In this document: positions 17,749 through 27,508 of the stretch, piece after piece
Layout of the letters: each line of letters begins with the position of its first letter
Numbering within the stretch: the stretch's first letter is position 1
Origin: Solirubrobacter deserti
Lineage (GTDB): Bacteria > Actinomycetota > Thermoleophilia > Solirubrobacterales > Solirubrobacteraceae
Assembly: GCF_003344625.1 (NCBI RefSeq)
Contig: NZ_QPKJ02000003.1
Coordinates: 62,001 to 126,000, forward strand
Length of the DNA: 64,000 nt
Reading direction: 5' to 3'
Program-made: the position numbers and the translations under genes
The notes under the pieces: generated by a model
Seen by the model: the letters and a program-made list of their open reading frames with translations, nothing else
Databases searched by the model: none
Told to the model about the DNA's origin: nothing

Positions 17749-19458
17749 TCAGCGAAGTGCCGTGAACGAGAAGTCCCAGACGCCCAGCGACTCGTTCGCG
17801 ACGCCCTCGACGTTCTTGGAGTGCGCCATCGGCGTGCGGTCCCACGTCAGCGGGACGGCCGGAGCGAGCGCCGTGATCGCACGGTCGACCTCGCCCCACT
17901 TCTGTGCCCGAGCAGCCGGGTCCGTCTCGACCTTCGCGGCCTCCATGAGCTCGTTGACGCCCGGGTCGTCGAGCTGCGACACGTTCGCGTTGCCGACCTC
18001 GTGGATGTTCGCGCCGTTGAACGTCGAGTCCAGGTAGGTCTGGCCGTCGGCGAAGTCACGGATCCAGCCGATGTTCGGGCACACCGCGACGCCCGCGGCC
18101 GGGTTGCCGCAGTACTTGGTCATGACGACCTGCTGGGAAAGCAGGCGCAGGTTGACCTTGAAGCCGACGGACTCGAACGCGGCCTTGGCCAGCTCGGAGA
18201 TCGTCTTGCCGTTGCCGTCGCGCGGGCCGACCATCAGCAGCTCCTCGGTGCCCTCGTAGCGGCCCGAGGCGTAGCCCGCGGCCTGCATGTAGCGCGCCGC
18301 GACGGCCTTGTCGCCGGTCGGCGAGGCGAGGAAGTCCACGCCGGTCCCGGCGGCGCCGCCGGCCTGCTCGAAGCCCGGCGTGCCCGGCGGCAGGAAGTGC
18401 GTCGCGACCTCGCCGACGGCCTTGCCGCCGAGCGCCATCAGCGCGCCCTGGCGGTCGAACGCGGCCACGACGGCCTTGCGCACGTTGATGTCGTCGAACG
18501 GCTCGACCTTCGTGTTCATCGCCGCCCAGCGCCCGCCGCCGGACTCGACGAGCTCGAGCTGCTCCGGCGTCTTCTGGTACGCCTTCTTGAGCTCGGCCGG
18601 CGGCAGCAGCCAGTCACCGGAGACCATGTTCTTGCCGCTCAGCACGCGGCGCGCGGCGATGGTGGAGTCGTCGTTGCCCTGCGGCATCTCGATGCGATCG
18701 AGGTAGGCCGGGCGGAAGTCGGTCGTCTTGTCCCACGAGGGGTTGCGGACCAGGACGATCTCGCGGCCCGGCTCGTAGGTCTCGACCATGTACGGGCCCG
18801 TGGCGACCTGCTTGACGCCGTACTCGCTGACCTTCGCGCGGTCGAGCGGCAGCGCGTAGTCGCGCGGCACCGGGGCGGCCAACGGCAGCACGAGCGCGGC
18901 CGCGAGCGTCCCGCCGGTCCCGCGGCGCAGCTTGAAGACGACGGTGTGGTCGTCCGGCGTCGTGATGCCGGCGATCTTGGTGCCGGCGGCGACGCCGACC
19001 TCCGCACCCACGATGTCGGAGAAGTAGGAGCCCGCGTACGGGTTGTTGACGGTCTTGAAGAAGCCGCGCTCGATCGCGTACTTGAGGTCGTCGGCGACGA
19101 CCTCGCGCTTGACCGGCGGGGAGAACTTCACGCCGGCCTTGAGCTTGAGCGTGACCGTCTTGCCGTCCGCGCTCACCGTCGGCGCCTCGACCGCCAGGTC
19201 GGGGCGCGCCTCGGACTTGCCGGGCTCGTAGGCCATCGGCGTGCGCTGGGTGGCGTTGGCGACCATGTAGCCGCCGGAGTAGTAGGTGATGCCTGGATCG
19301 ATCGAGTCGACGTCACCCGACCACGGCACCGTGAGAACGCCGCCCTGCTTGGCTACAGCCTTGGCGGCGTCGGTGGCTTCGTTGCTAGAGCTCCCGCCGC
19401 AGCCGGCGAACAGCAGCACGGCCAGAGACGCGGGAACCACGATCTTCGAGAGGGGCAT
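17749..19458 (-). CDS. Family 5 (peptide/nickel type) solute-binding lipoprotein
   Basis: A 569-residue extracytoplasmic binding protein. The lipoprotein signal ends at LLFAGC. The mature fold shows SBP_bac_5 landmarks: GGVLTVPWSGDVDSIDPG near the N-terminus, KFSPPVKREVVADDLKYAIER, and the C-terminal YLDSTFNG region. It should deliver oligopeptides or similar ligands to an ABC importer, but no permease or ATPase gene is adjacent. ATG 19458 follows a GGTGGA site; GTG 19467 is less likely. It lies 36 bases after purF on the same strand. Confidence 0.9.
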   Translation of the reverse strand: MPLSKIVVPASLAVLLFAGCGGSSSNEATDAAKAVAKQGGVLTVPWSGDVDSIDPGITYYSGGYMVANATQRTPMAYEPGKSEARPDLAVEAPTVSADGKTVTLKLKAGVKFSPPVKREVVADDLKYAIERGFFKTVNNPYAGSYFSDIVGAEVGVAAGTKIAGITTPDDHTVVFKLRRGTGGTLAAALVLPLAAPVPRDYALPLDRAKVSEYGVKQVATGPYMVETYEPGREIVLVRNPSWDKTTDFRPAYLDRIEMPQGNDDSTIAARRVLSGKNMVSGDWLLPPAELKKAYQKTPEQLELVESGGGRWAAMNTKVEPFDDINVRKAVVAAFDRQGALMALGGKAVGEVATHFLPPGTPGFEQAGGAAGTGVDFLASPTGDKAVAARYMQAAGYASGRYEGTEELLMVGPRDGNGKTISELAKAAFESVGFKVNLRLLSQQVVMTKYCGNPAAGVAVCPNIGWIRDFADGQTYLDSTFNGANIHEVGNANVSQLDDPGVNELMEAAKVETDPAARAQKWGEVDRAITALAPAVPLTWDRTPMAHSKNVEGVANESLGVWDFSFTALR

Positions 19459-19494
19459 GTATTCCACCGATCGGCGGACATGCCCGGAACTTGA

Positions 19495-20925
19495 CTAGCG
19501 CAGGACGGGAAGCGCGTGCTCGAAGGCGTCCTTGGCGGACGTACCTGCGAGTGGGTACTCGCCCGAGAAGCACGCGTCGCAGTGCGCCTCGCGCTCGGAG
19601 CCGATCGCCTCATACACGCCTTCCAGCGACAGGTACGCGAGCGAGTCCGCCCCCAGCTCGGCGGCCACCTCGGCCTCCGTGCGGTTGTGGGCGATCATCT
19701 CCTCGCGCGTCGACATGTCGATGCCGTAGTGGCAGGGATGCTTGATCGGCGGCGCGCTGATGCGCATGTGCACCTCGGAGGCGCCTGCGTCCCGGAGCAT
19801 CTGCACGATCTGCCGTGTCGTGTTGCCGCGCACGATCGAGTCGTCCACGACCACGATGCGCTTGCCGGCGACCACCTCGGGCAGCGGGTTGAACTTCAGC
19901 CGCAGGCCGTGCTTGCGCAGCTCCTGCCCGGGCTGGATGAACGTACGGGCGACGTAACGGTTCTTGATCAGCCCGTCGTCCTGCGGGAGCCCGGAAGCGC
20001 GCGCGAATCCCCGCGCGGCGGGCCCGCCGGAGTCCGGCACCGGGATGACGAGATCGGCCTCGACCGGCGCCTCGCGCGCGAGGATCTCCCCCATCCGGCC
20101 CCTGGAGACCTGGATCACCCGGCCGCCCAGACGGGAGTCCGGCCGGGCGAAGTAGATGTGCTCGAACACGCACAGCGCCGAGCGCGGCGACGGCACCGCC
20201 TGGCGGGTCTGCAGCCCCTTGGCGGTGATCGAGACGACCTCGCCGGGCTGCACGTCGCGCAGGAACTTGGCGCCGATGATGTCGAAGGCGCAGCTCTCGC
20301 TCGCCACGCAGTACGTGTCCCCGAGCATGCCGAGCGACAGCGGACGCAGGCCCAGCGGATCCCGGAAGGCGACCACGCGGTCCTTGGTCATGACAACGGT
20401 CGAGTAGGCGCCCTCGACACGCTGCAGGACGTCCACGACCGCGTCCTCGATCGTCTCCGCGTCGTGCGTGGACAGCAGCGCGGCGATGATCTCCGAGTCC
20501 GACGTCGAGCGGAACGAGACGCCCGCGGCGCGCAGCTCGGAGTGCAGCTCGACGACGTTGACGAGGTTGCCGTTGTGCGCGAGCGCGACCTCGCGCTTGT
20601 CCGAGCGCCAGACGGGCTGCGTGTTCTCCCACGAGTTCGCGCCCGTGGTGGAGTAGCGCACGTGGCCGACCGCCATGTCCCCCTGCAGCGCGCGCAGCTT
20701 GGACTCGTCGAAGACCTGGTTGACGAGGCCCTGGTCGCGCATGGCCATGATGTGGCCGCCCTGCTGAGTCGCGATGCCGGCGGACTCCTGCCCGCGGTGC
20801 TGCAGCGCGTAGAGGGCGAAGTAGGTGAGGCGCGAGACCTCGCGGCCGGGCGCGACTATGCCGAAGACGCCGCACTCATCGCGCGGACCATCACGGTCGT
20901 CAAGAAAGGGTTCTGAAGAGGGCAC
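19495..20925 (-). CDS. purF: Amidophosphoribosyltransferase
   Basis: First committed enzyme of purine synthesis (PRPP + Gln to phosphoribosylamine). It has 476 residues. Cys18 in DECGVFGI would be the N-terminal nucleophile after removal of a 17-residue propeptide. The PRPP motif is VVVDDSIVRGNTT. Cys residues in CVFEHIYF, HPCHYG and HCDACF match the [4Fe-4S]-carrying Bacillus-type enzyme. GTG 20925 is the only reasonable start. A TAGCCT box (20962-20967, minus strand) may be its -10. Confidence 0.97.
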   Translation of the reverse strand: MPSSEPFLDDRDGPRDECGVFGIVAPGREVSRLTYFALYALQHRGQESAGIATQQGGHIMAMRDQGLVNQVFDESKLRALQGDMAVGHVRYSTTGANSWENTQPVWRSDKREVALAHNGNLVNVVELHSELRAAGVSFRSTSDSEIIAALLSTHDAETIEDAVVDVLQRVEGAYSTVVMTKDRVVAFRDPLGLRPLSLGMLGDTYCVASESCAFDIIGAKFLRDVQPGEVVSITAKGLQTRQAVPSPRSALCVFEHIYFARPDSRLGGRVIQVSRGRMGEILAREAPVEADLVIPVPDSGGPAARGFARASGLPQDDGLIKNRYVARTFIQPGQELRKHGLRLKFNPLPEVVAGKRIVVVDDSIVRGNTTRQIVQMLRDAGASEVHMRISAPPIKHPCHYGIDMSTREEMIAHNRTEAEVAAELGADSLAYLSLEGVYEAIGSEREAHCDACFSGEYPLAGTSAKDAFEHALPVLR

Positions 20926-20991
20926 TGGGGTCCGGCGAGCGGGAAAGGACCTTGCCCTCTGAGGCTAGCAACCACCGCGGCGGCGAAAGGC

Positions 20992-20997
20992 TAGTCT
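20992..20997 (+). promoter_or_regulatory. -10 box TAGTCT of the aminotransferase gene
   Basis: TAGTCT lies 70 bases before ATG 21067, and an AAGGAACG ribosome site precedes the start. The 20926-21066 interval therefore holds divergent promoters for purF and this gene; nothing else is seen in it. Confidence 0.5.
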
Positions 20998-21066
20998 GCA
21001 TGGACCCTTTGCCGCTCGCGCACGGCCACGCGCGAGCGGTTCGTCCGTCTAAGGAACGGGATAACC

Positions 21067-22452
21067 ATGGCCACCGACGCACCTGTCCAGATCCCTCGCC
21101 AGCGCATCTCGGAGCTGATCGAGCGCGAGGAGAAGCAGCTCAACGAGCGGACGCAGCGGTCGAAGGAGACCTACGCCCGCGCCCAGGTCCACCTGTCCGG
21201 CGGCGTGGCATCGTCGTACCAGCTGCGTGACCCGTGGCCGATCTACCTCGAGCGCGGCTCCGGCCCGAAGGTCTGGGACGTCGACGGCAACGAGATGTGG
21301 GACTTCCACAACGGCTTCGGCTCGATGGTCCAGGGCCACGCCCACCCCGCGATCGGCGCGGCCATCAACGCCCGCTACAGCGCCGGCACGCACTTCGCGG
21401 CGCCGACCGAGGACGCGATCGCCGTCGGTGACGAGCTCGCGCGCCGTTGGGGGCTGCCGAAGTGGCGCTTCACGAACTCCGGCTCGGAGTCCACGATGGA
21501 CGCCATCCGGATCGCCCGCGGCACCACCGGTCGTGACACGATCGTCAAGATCTTCGGCTCCTATCACGGCCATCACGACGGCGTGATGGTCTCGATCGGC
21601 GTCGAGTACGACCAGATCGGCGACCACGAGAACCTGGCCAGCCTTCCCTACGGCGCCGGTATCCCGCAGGCGGTCGTCGACCTCACGGTCCCGGTCCCGT
21701 TCAACGACGCGGCCGCGATGGAGCGCCGGATCGAGCGCCTGACCGAGGAGGGCCGCAAGCCCGCCTGCGTGATCATGGAGCCGGCGATGATGAACCTCGG
21801 CGTCGTGCTCCCCGAGCCCGGCTACCTCGAGGCCGTCCGCGACATCACGCGCCGCCACGGCATCATCCTCATCTTCGACGAGGTCAAGACCGGCCTGTGC
21901 ATCGCGGCGGGCGGCGCCACCGAGCGCTTCGGCGTCACGCCCGACCTGGTCACGCTGGCCAAGGCGCTGGGCGGCGGCACGCCGATCGGCGCGATCGGCG
22001 GCACCGAGGAGGCCATGACGGCCGTCGAGGACGGCTCCGTCTACCAGGTCGGCACCTACAACGGCAACCCGCTCGGCATGGCCGCCACCAAGGCGAACCT
22101 GCTCGAGGTGCTCACGCCGGAGGCCTACCAGCACCTGGACGCGCTCAACGAGCGCATCCTGGCCGGCTGCGAGGCCGTCATCCGCAAGCACAACCTGCCC
22201 GGCTACTCCGTCGGCGTCGGCTCCAAGGGCTGCGTCACGTTCTCGGCCAACAAGATCGTCGACTACGAGACGTTCAAGGCCAACCAAGACAAGGACCTCT
22301 CCGAGCTCGCGTGGCTCTACAACATGAACCGCGGCATCTTCATGACGCCTGGGCGCGAAGAGGAGTGGACGCTCTCGGTCACCCACGACGACGCGTCGGT
22401 GGACGCGTATGTGCAGGTGTTCGAGGCCATGGCCGACGACCTGATGGCGTAG
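21067..22452 (+). CDS. Class-III PLP aminotransferase, glutamate-1-semialdehyde-aminomutase-like
   Basis: A 461-residue fold-type I PLP enzyme. 'VWDVDGNEMWDFHNGFGSM', SGSESTMDAIRIAR, IFDEVKTGL and the PLP Lys299 in LAKALGGG are all in place. The sequence style resembles HemL-like aminomutases and broad aspartate-family aminotransferases. No haem genes are nearby, so HemL itself is not assumed. ATG 21067 has an AAGGAACG site. The 3' end overlaps the convergent unknown ORF by 136 bases. Confidence 0.85.
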   Translation: MATDAPVQIPRQRISELIEREEKQLNERTQRSKETYARAQVHLSGGVASSYQLRDPWPIYLERGSGPKVWDVDGNEMWDFHNGFGSMVQGHAHPAIGAAINARYSAGTHFAAPTEDAIAVGDELARRWGLPKWRFTNSGSESTMDAIRIARGTTGRDTIVKIFGSYHGHHDGVMVSIGVEYDQIGDHENLASLPYGAGIPQAVVDLTVPVPFNDAAAMERRIERLTEEGRKPACVIMEPAMMNLGVVLPEPGYLEAVRDITRRHGIILIFDEVKTGLCIAAGGATERFGVTPDLVTLAKALGGGTPIGAIGGTEEAMTAVEDGSVYQVGTYNGNPLGMAATKANLLEVLTPEAYQHLDALNERILAGCEAVIRKHNLPGYSVGVGSKGCVTFSANKIVDYETFKANQDKDLSELAWLYNMNRGIFMTPGREEEWTLSVTHDDASVDAYVQVFEAMADDLMA

Positions 22453-22814
22453 AGCACGGCCTGAACCGCCGGCGGCAGCGTGTGCGTCGCCGGCGGGAGC
22501 GGCGCCGTGCCCACGAGGGTGCCCAGGATCGCATCCTGCTCGGCCCGTTCCCGCGCGGCCGCCTCGGCACGCGCGTCGACGGCGAGTGAGAAACGGCGCG
22601 GCGTGGCCGCGCCGTCGCGCACGAGGTCGGCGATGATCCGCGGCGGCGCGTAGCGCGCCATCCGGTCGATCCAGTCGGCGACGGGCTCGCCGTCCACGCA
22701 GCCGAACTCGACCTCGAGCTCACCCGCGAGGATCTCGTCGAGCAGGAGCGCCGCCGCGATCACGTGCGGATCGCGGCCGCGCGTCAGGAGCGTGGCGTCG
22801 GCGGAGAGGCTCAT
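22317..22814 (-). CDS. Hypothetical protein, unusually long 3' overlap
   Basis: The first ~115 residues look like a real soluble protein (MSLSADATLLTRGRDP, AALLLDEILAGELEVEFG, DWIDRMARYAPPRIIADLV). The last ~45 residues are read from the antisense of the aminotransferase C-terminus and are low in structure. The native stop may have been lost, or the gene truly overlaps by 136 bases. Start ATG 22814; GTG 22838 is possible. No family recognised. Confidence 0.55.
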   Translation of the reverse strand: MSLSADATLLTRGRDPHVIAAALLLDEILAGELEVEFGCVDGEPVADWIDRMARYAPPRIIADLVRDGAATPRRFSLAVDARAEAAARERAEQDAILGTLVGTAPLPPATHTLPPAVQAVLYAIRSSAMASNTCTYASTDASSWVTESVHSSSRPGVMKMPRFML

Positions 22815-22853
22815 GACCCCGACGACGCCACGCGTCACGGTGTTATTCCGTGG

Positions 22854-24530
22854 CTACTGGACCGGCAGCAGGCAGAGCCCGCCGGTGGTCGGGTCCGCCA
22901 CCCACTGCTTGGAGGCGACGTTCTTGAGGTAGTCGACCTGCGCCTTGGACATCTTGGGCGCGTTGACCTCCTTCGCGGAGGCGGACGCCGCCCGGGCGCC
23001 CTTCTTGAGCTTGAGGATGTCCACGCCGCGCGCGGCGTCGGCGGTGTAGATGTAGCCGTTGTGGTTGTAGGACGCCCACACGTTGCCGCCGTCGGGCCGG
23101 TAGTAGGCGACCTGAATCGGGTTCGCCGGGTTCGAGATGTCCAGAATGCGCGTGCCCTGCCCGTACCAGGCGTACGTGACGATCTCGCGGTCGACGTCGA
23201 AGTAGTGCGCCGAGCAGGAGGTGAGGTTGTACACCGTGCCCTCGTTGTCAGCCGGAGCCCACGAGCCGACGGCCTCCATCCGGAACGGCTTCTCCGGCGT
23301 CGAGCGCCAGCCCTCGCCGTTGTAGGAGCCCTTCAGCGAGGAGATCGTGAACTTGCCCTCCTCGCGGCACGCGTTCGAGCCCGCGGTCGCGGGGTACGTG
23401 CCGAACCACTCCTCGGTGCCGAGCAGCAGCTCGCCCTTCAGGTAGCGCCAGTCCGTCAGCGGCGCGTTCAGGCCGACCGGCCGCCACGAGTTGTGCATCC
23501 AGCCGCCCGCGTTGCCGTCGGACAGCGGGGTGAGCCGCGAGACGCCGGGGACGAACTTCTCGCTCGTGGTCTGCGGCGAGAGCCCGCCGCCCGCGTACGG
23601 CACCGGGTCGACCGGCGTCGCGCGGCGGATCTTGCGCTGAACCGGGTCCCAGTGGACGCCGTCGGTCCAGTAGCCGCGCGTACCGCCCAGGCCCGCGACC
23701 CAGGCGATGCCCAGCTCGTCGACGTCGACGTCGTGCGCGTAGGCGGTGACGCCGTCCTGGCGGAACAGGTCGACCGGCTTGTGCGGGTAGGAGACCGGGT
23801 TCTTCGGGTCGCGCAGGTCGGTGGCGATGATCGGGCGACCGCCGAGCCAGCCTGCCTGCTCCTGCTTGGTGGACGGGGCCGGACCGCCGGTCCACAGCCA
23901 CTCGCAGTCGTTGACGCAGGACGTCGTGTGGCCCGTCGGCAGCTCCTTGAAGGAGAGCACCTTCAGGTTGGCCGGGTCCTTGGCGTCGACGACGTAGACG
24001 CCGGCGATGTTGAGCCCGCCGTTCGGGTTCGGCACCCCGGCCTCGCCGGTCGTGGTACCGCGGTAGGCGCGCGGGTCACGCGACAGCAGCGCGAGCTTGC
24101 GCTTGTCGTCGACGTCCATGTCCTCGTTCTGCCAGAACGTCGACGTCGGGTTCGACGGCGAGTACGGCGGGTCGCCCGGGAGCCGCAGCTCCTCGTTCGT
24201 GACCTCGTCCAGGAACTTCGGCTTCGCGGGATCGGACAGGTCATACGTCTTCAGGCCGAAGCGGCCCGTGACGAACATGACTTCCTTGCCCTTGTCCTTG
24301 GGCTTGCCGAACCAGTCCCAGACCCAGTCGAAGCGGCCCCGGCCCTTGTCCTTCTTGCCGTAGGTCATGAAGTTGATCGCGGTCGCGTTCGCCGCCTCCG
24401 GCAGGTTGCCGACCAGCTCCATGTTCTTGATCGAGCCTGGCGGCTGCGCGATCTGCGCCTGCGCGGGCGCGGCCGAAACCGCCATGGCGACACCGAGCGC
24501 CAACGGCGCCAGTACCTTCTTGCCCCTCAC
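22854..24530 (-). CDS. Secreted LVIVD-repeat beta-propeller protein
   Basis: A 558-residue exported protein. The signal peptide ends around AQAQI (~26). Repeats such as 'GVYVVDAKDPANLKVLSF', 'TRILDISNPANPIQVAYY' and 'LKTYDLSDPAKPKFLD' are LVIVD-type blades. Cys pairs (SCVNDCEW; TSCSAHYF) may form disulfides. Function unknown; extracellular. GTG 24530 has a very strong GAGGGGGG site 4 bases upstream, which rules out the longer reading. Confidence 0.85.
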   Translation of the reverse strand: MRGKKVLAPLALGVAMAVSAAPAQAQIAQPPGSIKNMELVGNLPEAANATAINFMTYGKKDKGRGRFDWVWDWFGKPKDKGKEVMFVTGRFGLKTYDLSDPAKPKFLDEVTNEELRLPGDPPYSPSNPTSTFWQNEDMDVDDKRKLALLSRDPRAYRGTTTGEAGVPNPNGGLNIAGVYVVDAKDPANLKVLSFKELPTGHTTSCVNDCEWLWTGGPAPSTKQEQAGWLGGRPIIATDLRDPKNPVSYPHKPVDLFRQDGVTAYAHDVDVDELGIAWVAGLGGTRGYWTDGVHWDPVQRKIRRATPVDPVPYAGGGLSPQTTSEKFVPGVSRLTPLSDGNAGGWMHNSWRPVGLNAPLTDWRYLKGELLLGTEEWFGTYPATAGSNACREEGKFTISSLKGSYNGEGWRSTPEKPFRMEAVGSWAPADNEGTVYNLTSCSAHYFDVDREIVTYAWYGQGTRILDISNPANPIQVAYYRPDGGNVWASYNHNGYIYTADAARGVDILKLKKGARAASASAKEVNAPKMSKAQVDYLKNVASKQWVADPTTGGLCLLPVQ

Positions 24531-24612
24531 TGAACCCCCCTCATAGGGTCGGACTACGAACTTCCGGAGCGGCACCCTATCCGGATGTCGCCGGTGCGCA
24601 AACACCGACCAA

Positions 24613-24631
24613 CCACCGGGTTAACCGGTGG
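24613..24631 (-). terminator. Hairpin downstream of purL
   Basis: CCACCGG-GTTAA-CCGGTGG, perfect 7-bp stem, 17 bases past the purL stop codon. No U-run. The rest of 24531-24647 holds only the LVIVD promoter region. Confidence 0.5.
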
Positions 24632-24647
24632 CCGGCCGGTTGTGCCG

Positions 24648-26846
24648 TCAGTCCAGGAGGTCGGTGAGCCCGCGGCTGAACGCACGCTCGAGATCGACCA
24701 GCGGCACCGAGAGCGAGCCCTCGATCGTGAGCGCCTCGCCGCCGACCTCGCCGATCACGCGCGCCGCCGCGCCAAAGGGCGTCATCGCCTCGGCCGGGCC
24801 GGAGACGACGAACGCACCCGGGCCCTCGCCGAACAGGTCGTCGAGGGCGGAGACCTTCGCGCCCACGCCGCCGGCGATCGCCGACTCGGCCAGCGCGACC
24901 GCGACGCCGCCCTCCGCGACGTCGTGCGCGCTTGACAGCGAGCCGGAGCGCACGGCCTGGCGGATCGCGGCGTGCAGCGCCTTGAGCTCGCCGAGGTCAG
25001 GCTGCGGGAGCGGGCCCTCGACGGCCTCCCCGCGCAGCTTCGACAGCTCGGAGGCGGCCTTCGACGGCTTCCACGAGTCGGCGGACACGATCGCGATCAC
25101 GTCGCCGGCGCTTTCGAAGCCGAGCCGGCCGCTCATCCGGGCGTCCGGCAGCTCGCCGACCAGGCCGACGACCGGCGTCGGGTAGATCGGGCCCTCGGCG
25201 CCCTCGTTGTAGAGCGACACGTTGCCGCCCACGACCGGGATGCCGAACGCGCGGCACGCGTCGCCCAGGCCGGCGATCGCCCGCGAGAACTGCCACGCGA
25301 TGTGCGGCTTCTCCGGGTTGCCGAAGTTCAGGCAGTTCGTCAGGCCGAGCGGCTCGGCGCCGACGCAGGCGAGGTTCGCGCTGCACTCGAGCACGGCCTC
25401 GACCGCGCCGCGGTACGGGTCGGCCGCCACGCGCCGGCCGTTGCCGTCGATCGAGACCGCGATCGCAGGCTTGGGGCCGTCCTCCCCCTTGGGCGGGGCG
25501 AGCGCGGTCAGCCGCTCGCCGTTCGCCGGGTCCGGGAGCATTAGGACCGCCGCGTCGGCCTGCTCGGGCCGGCGGACGGTGCGCGAGCCGACGAGCGCGT
25601 CGTACTGCTCGAACACGCCCTTGCGGGACGCCAGGTTCGCCGAGCCGAGCAGCGCGAGCAGGATCTCGCCCGCGTCGTCGGTGTCGATCAGCTTCGGCGG
25701 GACCGGATACAGCGGCGTCGCGGGCTCGGCGGGCTCGAGCTCGTAGGTCGGGCACTCGTCCACGAGCGCCTCCACCGGCAGGTCGCCGACCAGCTCTTCG
25801 CCGTCGAAGACACGCAGCCGGCGCGTATCCGTGACCTCGCCGATCGCGGTCGCGTTGACCTCCCACTTGGCGCAGACGGCCAGCACCGCCTGCACGCGCT
25901 CGGGCTCGACCACGCACAGCATGCGCTCCTGGGACTCCGAGATCATGATCTCGAAGGCCTCCATGTCCTGCTCGCGCAGCGGGACGCGGCGCACGTGGAG
26001 ATCCAGGCCGACCTCGCCCTTGGCCGCCATCTCGGCGCTCGAGGACGTCAGGCCGGCGGCACCCAGGTCCTGGAGCGCGACGAGCAGCTTGCGGTCGAGC
26101 AGCTCGAGCGAGCACTCGAGCAGCTTCTTCTCCTCGAACGGGTCGCCGATCTGCACCGTCGGGCGCTTCTCCATGTCGGCGTCCAGCTCGGCGGACGCCA
26201 GCACCGACGCGCCGCCGATGCCGTCGCGGCCCGTGCGGGCGCCGAACAGCACGACGACGTTGCCCACGCCCGCGGCCGCGGACTTGATCAGCTCGTCCGT
26301 CTCGATCAGGCCGACGGCCATCGCGTTGACGAGGCAGTTCTGCTCGTACGGACCCTCGAAGTAGATCTCGCCGCCGACGGTGGCGATGCCGATCGAGTTG
26401 CCGTAGTGACCGATGCCGGCCACGGCGTGCTCGAGCAGGTAGCGCGAGCGGGCGGACTCGCCGACCTCGCCGAAGCGCAGCGAGTCCAGGATCGCGATCG
26501 GCCGCGCGCCGATGGCGAAGATGTCGCGCAGGATGCCCCCGACGCCGGTCGCAGCGCCCTGGAAGGGCTCGACCGCGCTCGGGTGGTTGTGGGACTCGAC
26601 CTTGAACGCGCAGGAGAGGCCGTTGCCGACGTCCACCGCGCCCGCGTTCTCGCCCGGGCCCATGACCAGCCGCGGACCCTCGGTCGGGAGCGTCTTGAGC
26701 AGCGGCCGCGAGTGCTTGTAGCCGCAGTGCTCGGACCACATCAGCGAGAAGACGGCCAGCTCGACCTCGTTGGGCTCACGGCCCATCTTCTCGACGATCA
26801 GGTCGTACTCGAAGTCGGTGAGCCCGAGCTCACGATGCTTGCTCAT
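24648..26846 (-). CDS. purL: Phosphoribosylformylglycinamidine synthase subunit PurL
   Basis: Large, ATP-binding subunit of the three-part FGAM synthase. Its 732 residues match the small PurL class rather than the ~1,300-residue fused form. Motifs seen: SLMWSEHCGYKHSRPLL near the N-terminus, KVESHNHPSAVEPFQGAATG and the later GGNVSLYNE repeat half. ATG 26846 overlaps the purQ stop (ATGA). It ends the purC-purS-purQ-purL run. Confidence 0.97.
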   Translation of the reverse strand: MSKHRELGLTDFEYDLIVEKMGREPNEVELAVFSLMWSEHCGYKHSRPLLKTLPTEGPRLVMGPGENAGAVDVGNGLSCAFKVESHNHPSAVEPFQGAATGVGGILRDIFAIGARPIAILDSLRFGEVGESARSRYLLEHAVAGIGHYGNSIGIATVGGEIYFEGPYEQNCLVNAMAVGLIETDELIKSAAAGVGNVVVLFGARTGRDGIGGASVLASAELDADMEKRPTVQIGDPFEEKKLLECSLELLDRKLLVALQDLGAAGLTSSSAEMAAKGEVGLDLHVRRVPLREQDMEAFEIMISESQERMLCVVEPERVQAVLAVCAKWEVNATAIGEVTDTRRLRVFDGEELVGDLPVEALVDECPTYELEPAEPATPLYPVPPKLIDTDDAGEILLALLGSANLASRKGVFEQYDALVGSRTVRRPEQADAAVLMLPDPANGERLTALAPPKGEDGPKPAIAVSIDGNGRRVAADPYRGAVEAVLECSANLACVGAEPLGLTNCLNFGNPEKPHIAWQFSRAIAGLGDACRAFGIPVVGGNVSLYNEGAEGPIYPTPVVGLVGELPDARMSGRLGFESAGDVIAIVSADSWKPSKAASELSKLRGEAVEGPLPQPDLGELKALHAAIRQAVRSGSLSSAHDVAEGGVAVALAESAIAGGVGAKVSALDDLFGEGPGAFVVSGPAEAMTPFGAAARVIGEVGGEALTIEGSLSVPLVDLERAFSRGLTDLLD

Positions 26847-27508
26847 GCCGCGGGCACCGCCGCCGCGGAGGCGAACAGCTTCAGCCCGTCCGCGGAGCCC
26901 GTCAGCACGTCGACGGCGTGCTCGGGGTGCGGCATCAGGCCGACGACGTTGCCGGCCTTGTTCGACACGCCCGCGATGTCCCGCGCCGAGCCGTTGAAGT
27001 TGTGGCCCGCGGCGTACTTGAGCACGATCTGCCCGTTGGCCTCGAGCTCGTCCAGCACCGGGTCGGGCGCGTAGTAGCGGCCCGTCGTGTGCTTGGCGGG
27101 CACGGACAGCACCTCACCGACCTCGCACGCGTTCGTCCACGAGGTCGACGCGTTGACGACCTCCAGATCCACCTGGCGGCACGTGAAGCGCAGCGACGTG
27201 TTCGGCAGCAGCGCGCCGGACAGCAGCCCGGCCTCGCACAGCACCTGGAAGCCGTTGCAGATGCCGAGCACGAGGCCGCCGTTGCGGGCGAACAGCTCGA
27301 CCTCGCGCATCACCGGTGAGAAGCGCGCGACCGCGCCGACCCGCAGATGGTCGCCGTAGGAGAACCCGCCGGGGATGATGACCGCGTCGACGCCCTTGAG
27401 GTCGTGATCGGCATGCCAGAGGATCTCGGCTTCCCCCACACGCGACGCCGCCAGGAACGCGTCGACGTCGTCGCACGTCCCCGGGAACCGCACCACACCG
27501 AACTTCAC
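26843..27508 (-). CDS. purQ: FGAM synthase glutaminase subunit PurQ
   Basis: Class-I glutamine amidotransferase that feeds ammonia to PurL. In its 221 residues, PGGFSYGDHLR, the nucleophile Cys in GICNGFQVLCEAG and the His-Glu of MPHPEHAVD are present. GTG 27508 overlaps the purS stop as GTGA and puts KFGVVRFPGTCDD at the N-terminus, where the family begins. The stop overlaps purL. Confidence 0.97.
   Translation of the reverse strand: MKFGVVRFPGTCDDVDAFLAASRVGEAEILWHADHDLKGVDAVIIPGGFSYGDHLRVGAVARFSPVMREVELFARNGGLVLGICNGFQVLCEAGLLSGALLPNTSLRFTCRQVDLEVVNASTSWTNACEVGEVLSVPAKHTTGRYYAPDPVLDELEANGQIVLKYAAGHNFNGSARDIAGVSNKAGNVVGLMPHPEHAVDVLTGSADGLKLFASAAAVPAA

Noticed and set aside
21067..22452. 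Assignment of the class-III aminotransferase as hemL
   Set aside because: Fold and PLP site fit, but there is no haem-gene context and many related enzymes have other roles. The specific symbol was withheld.
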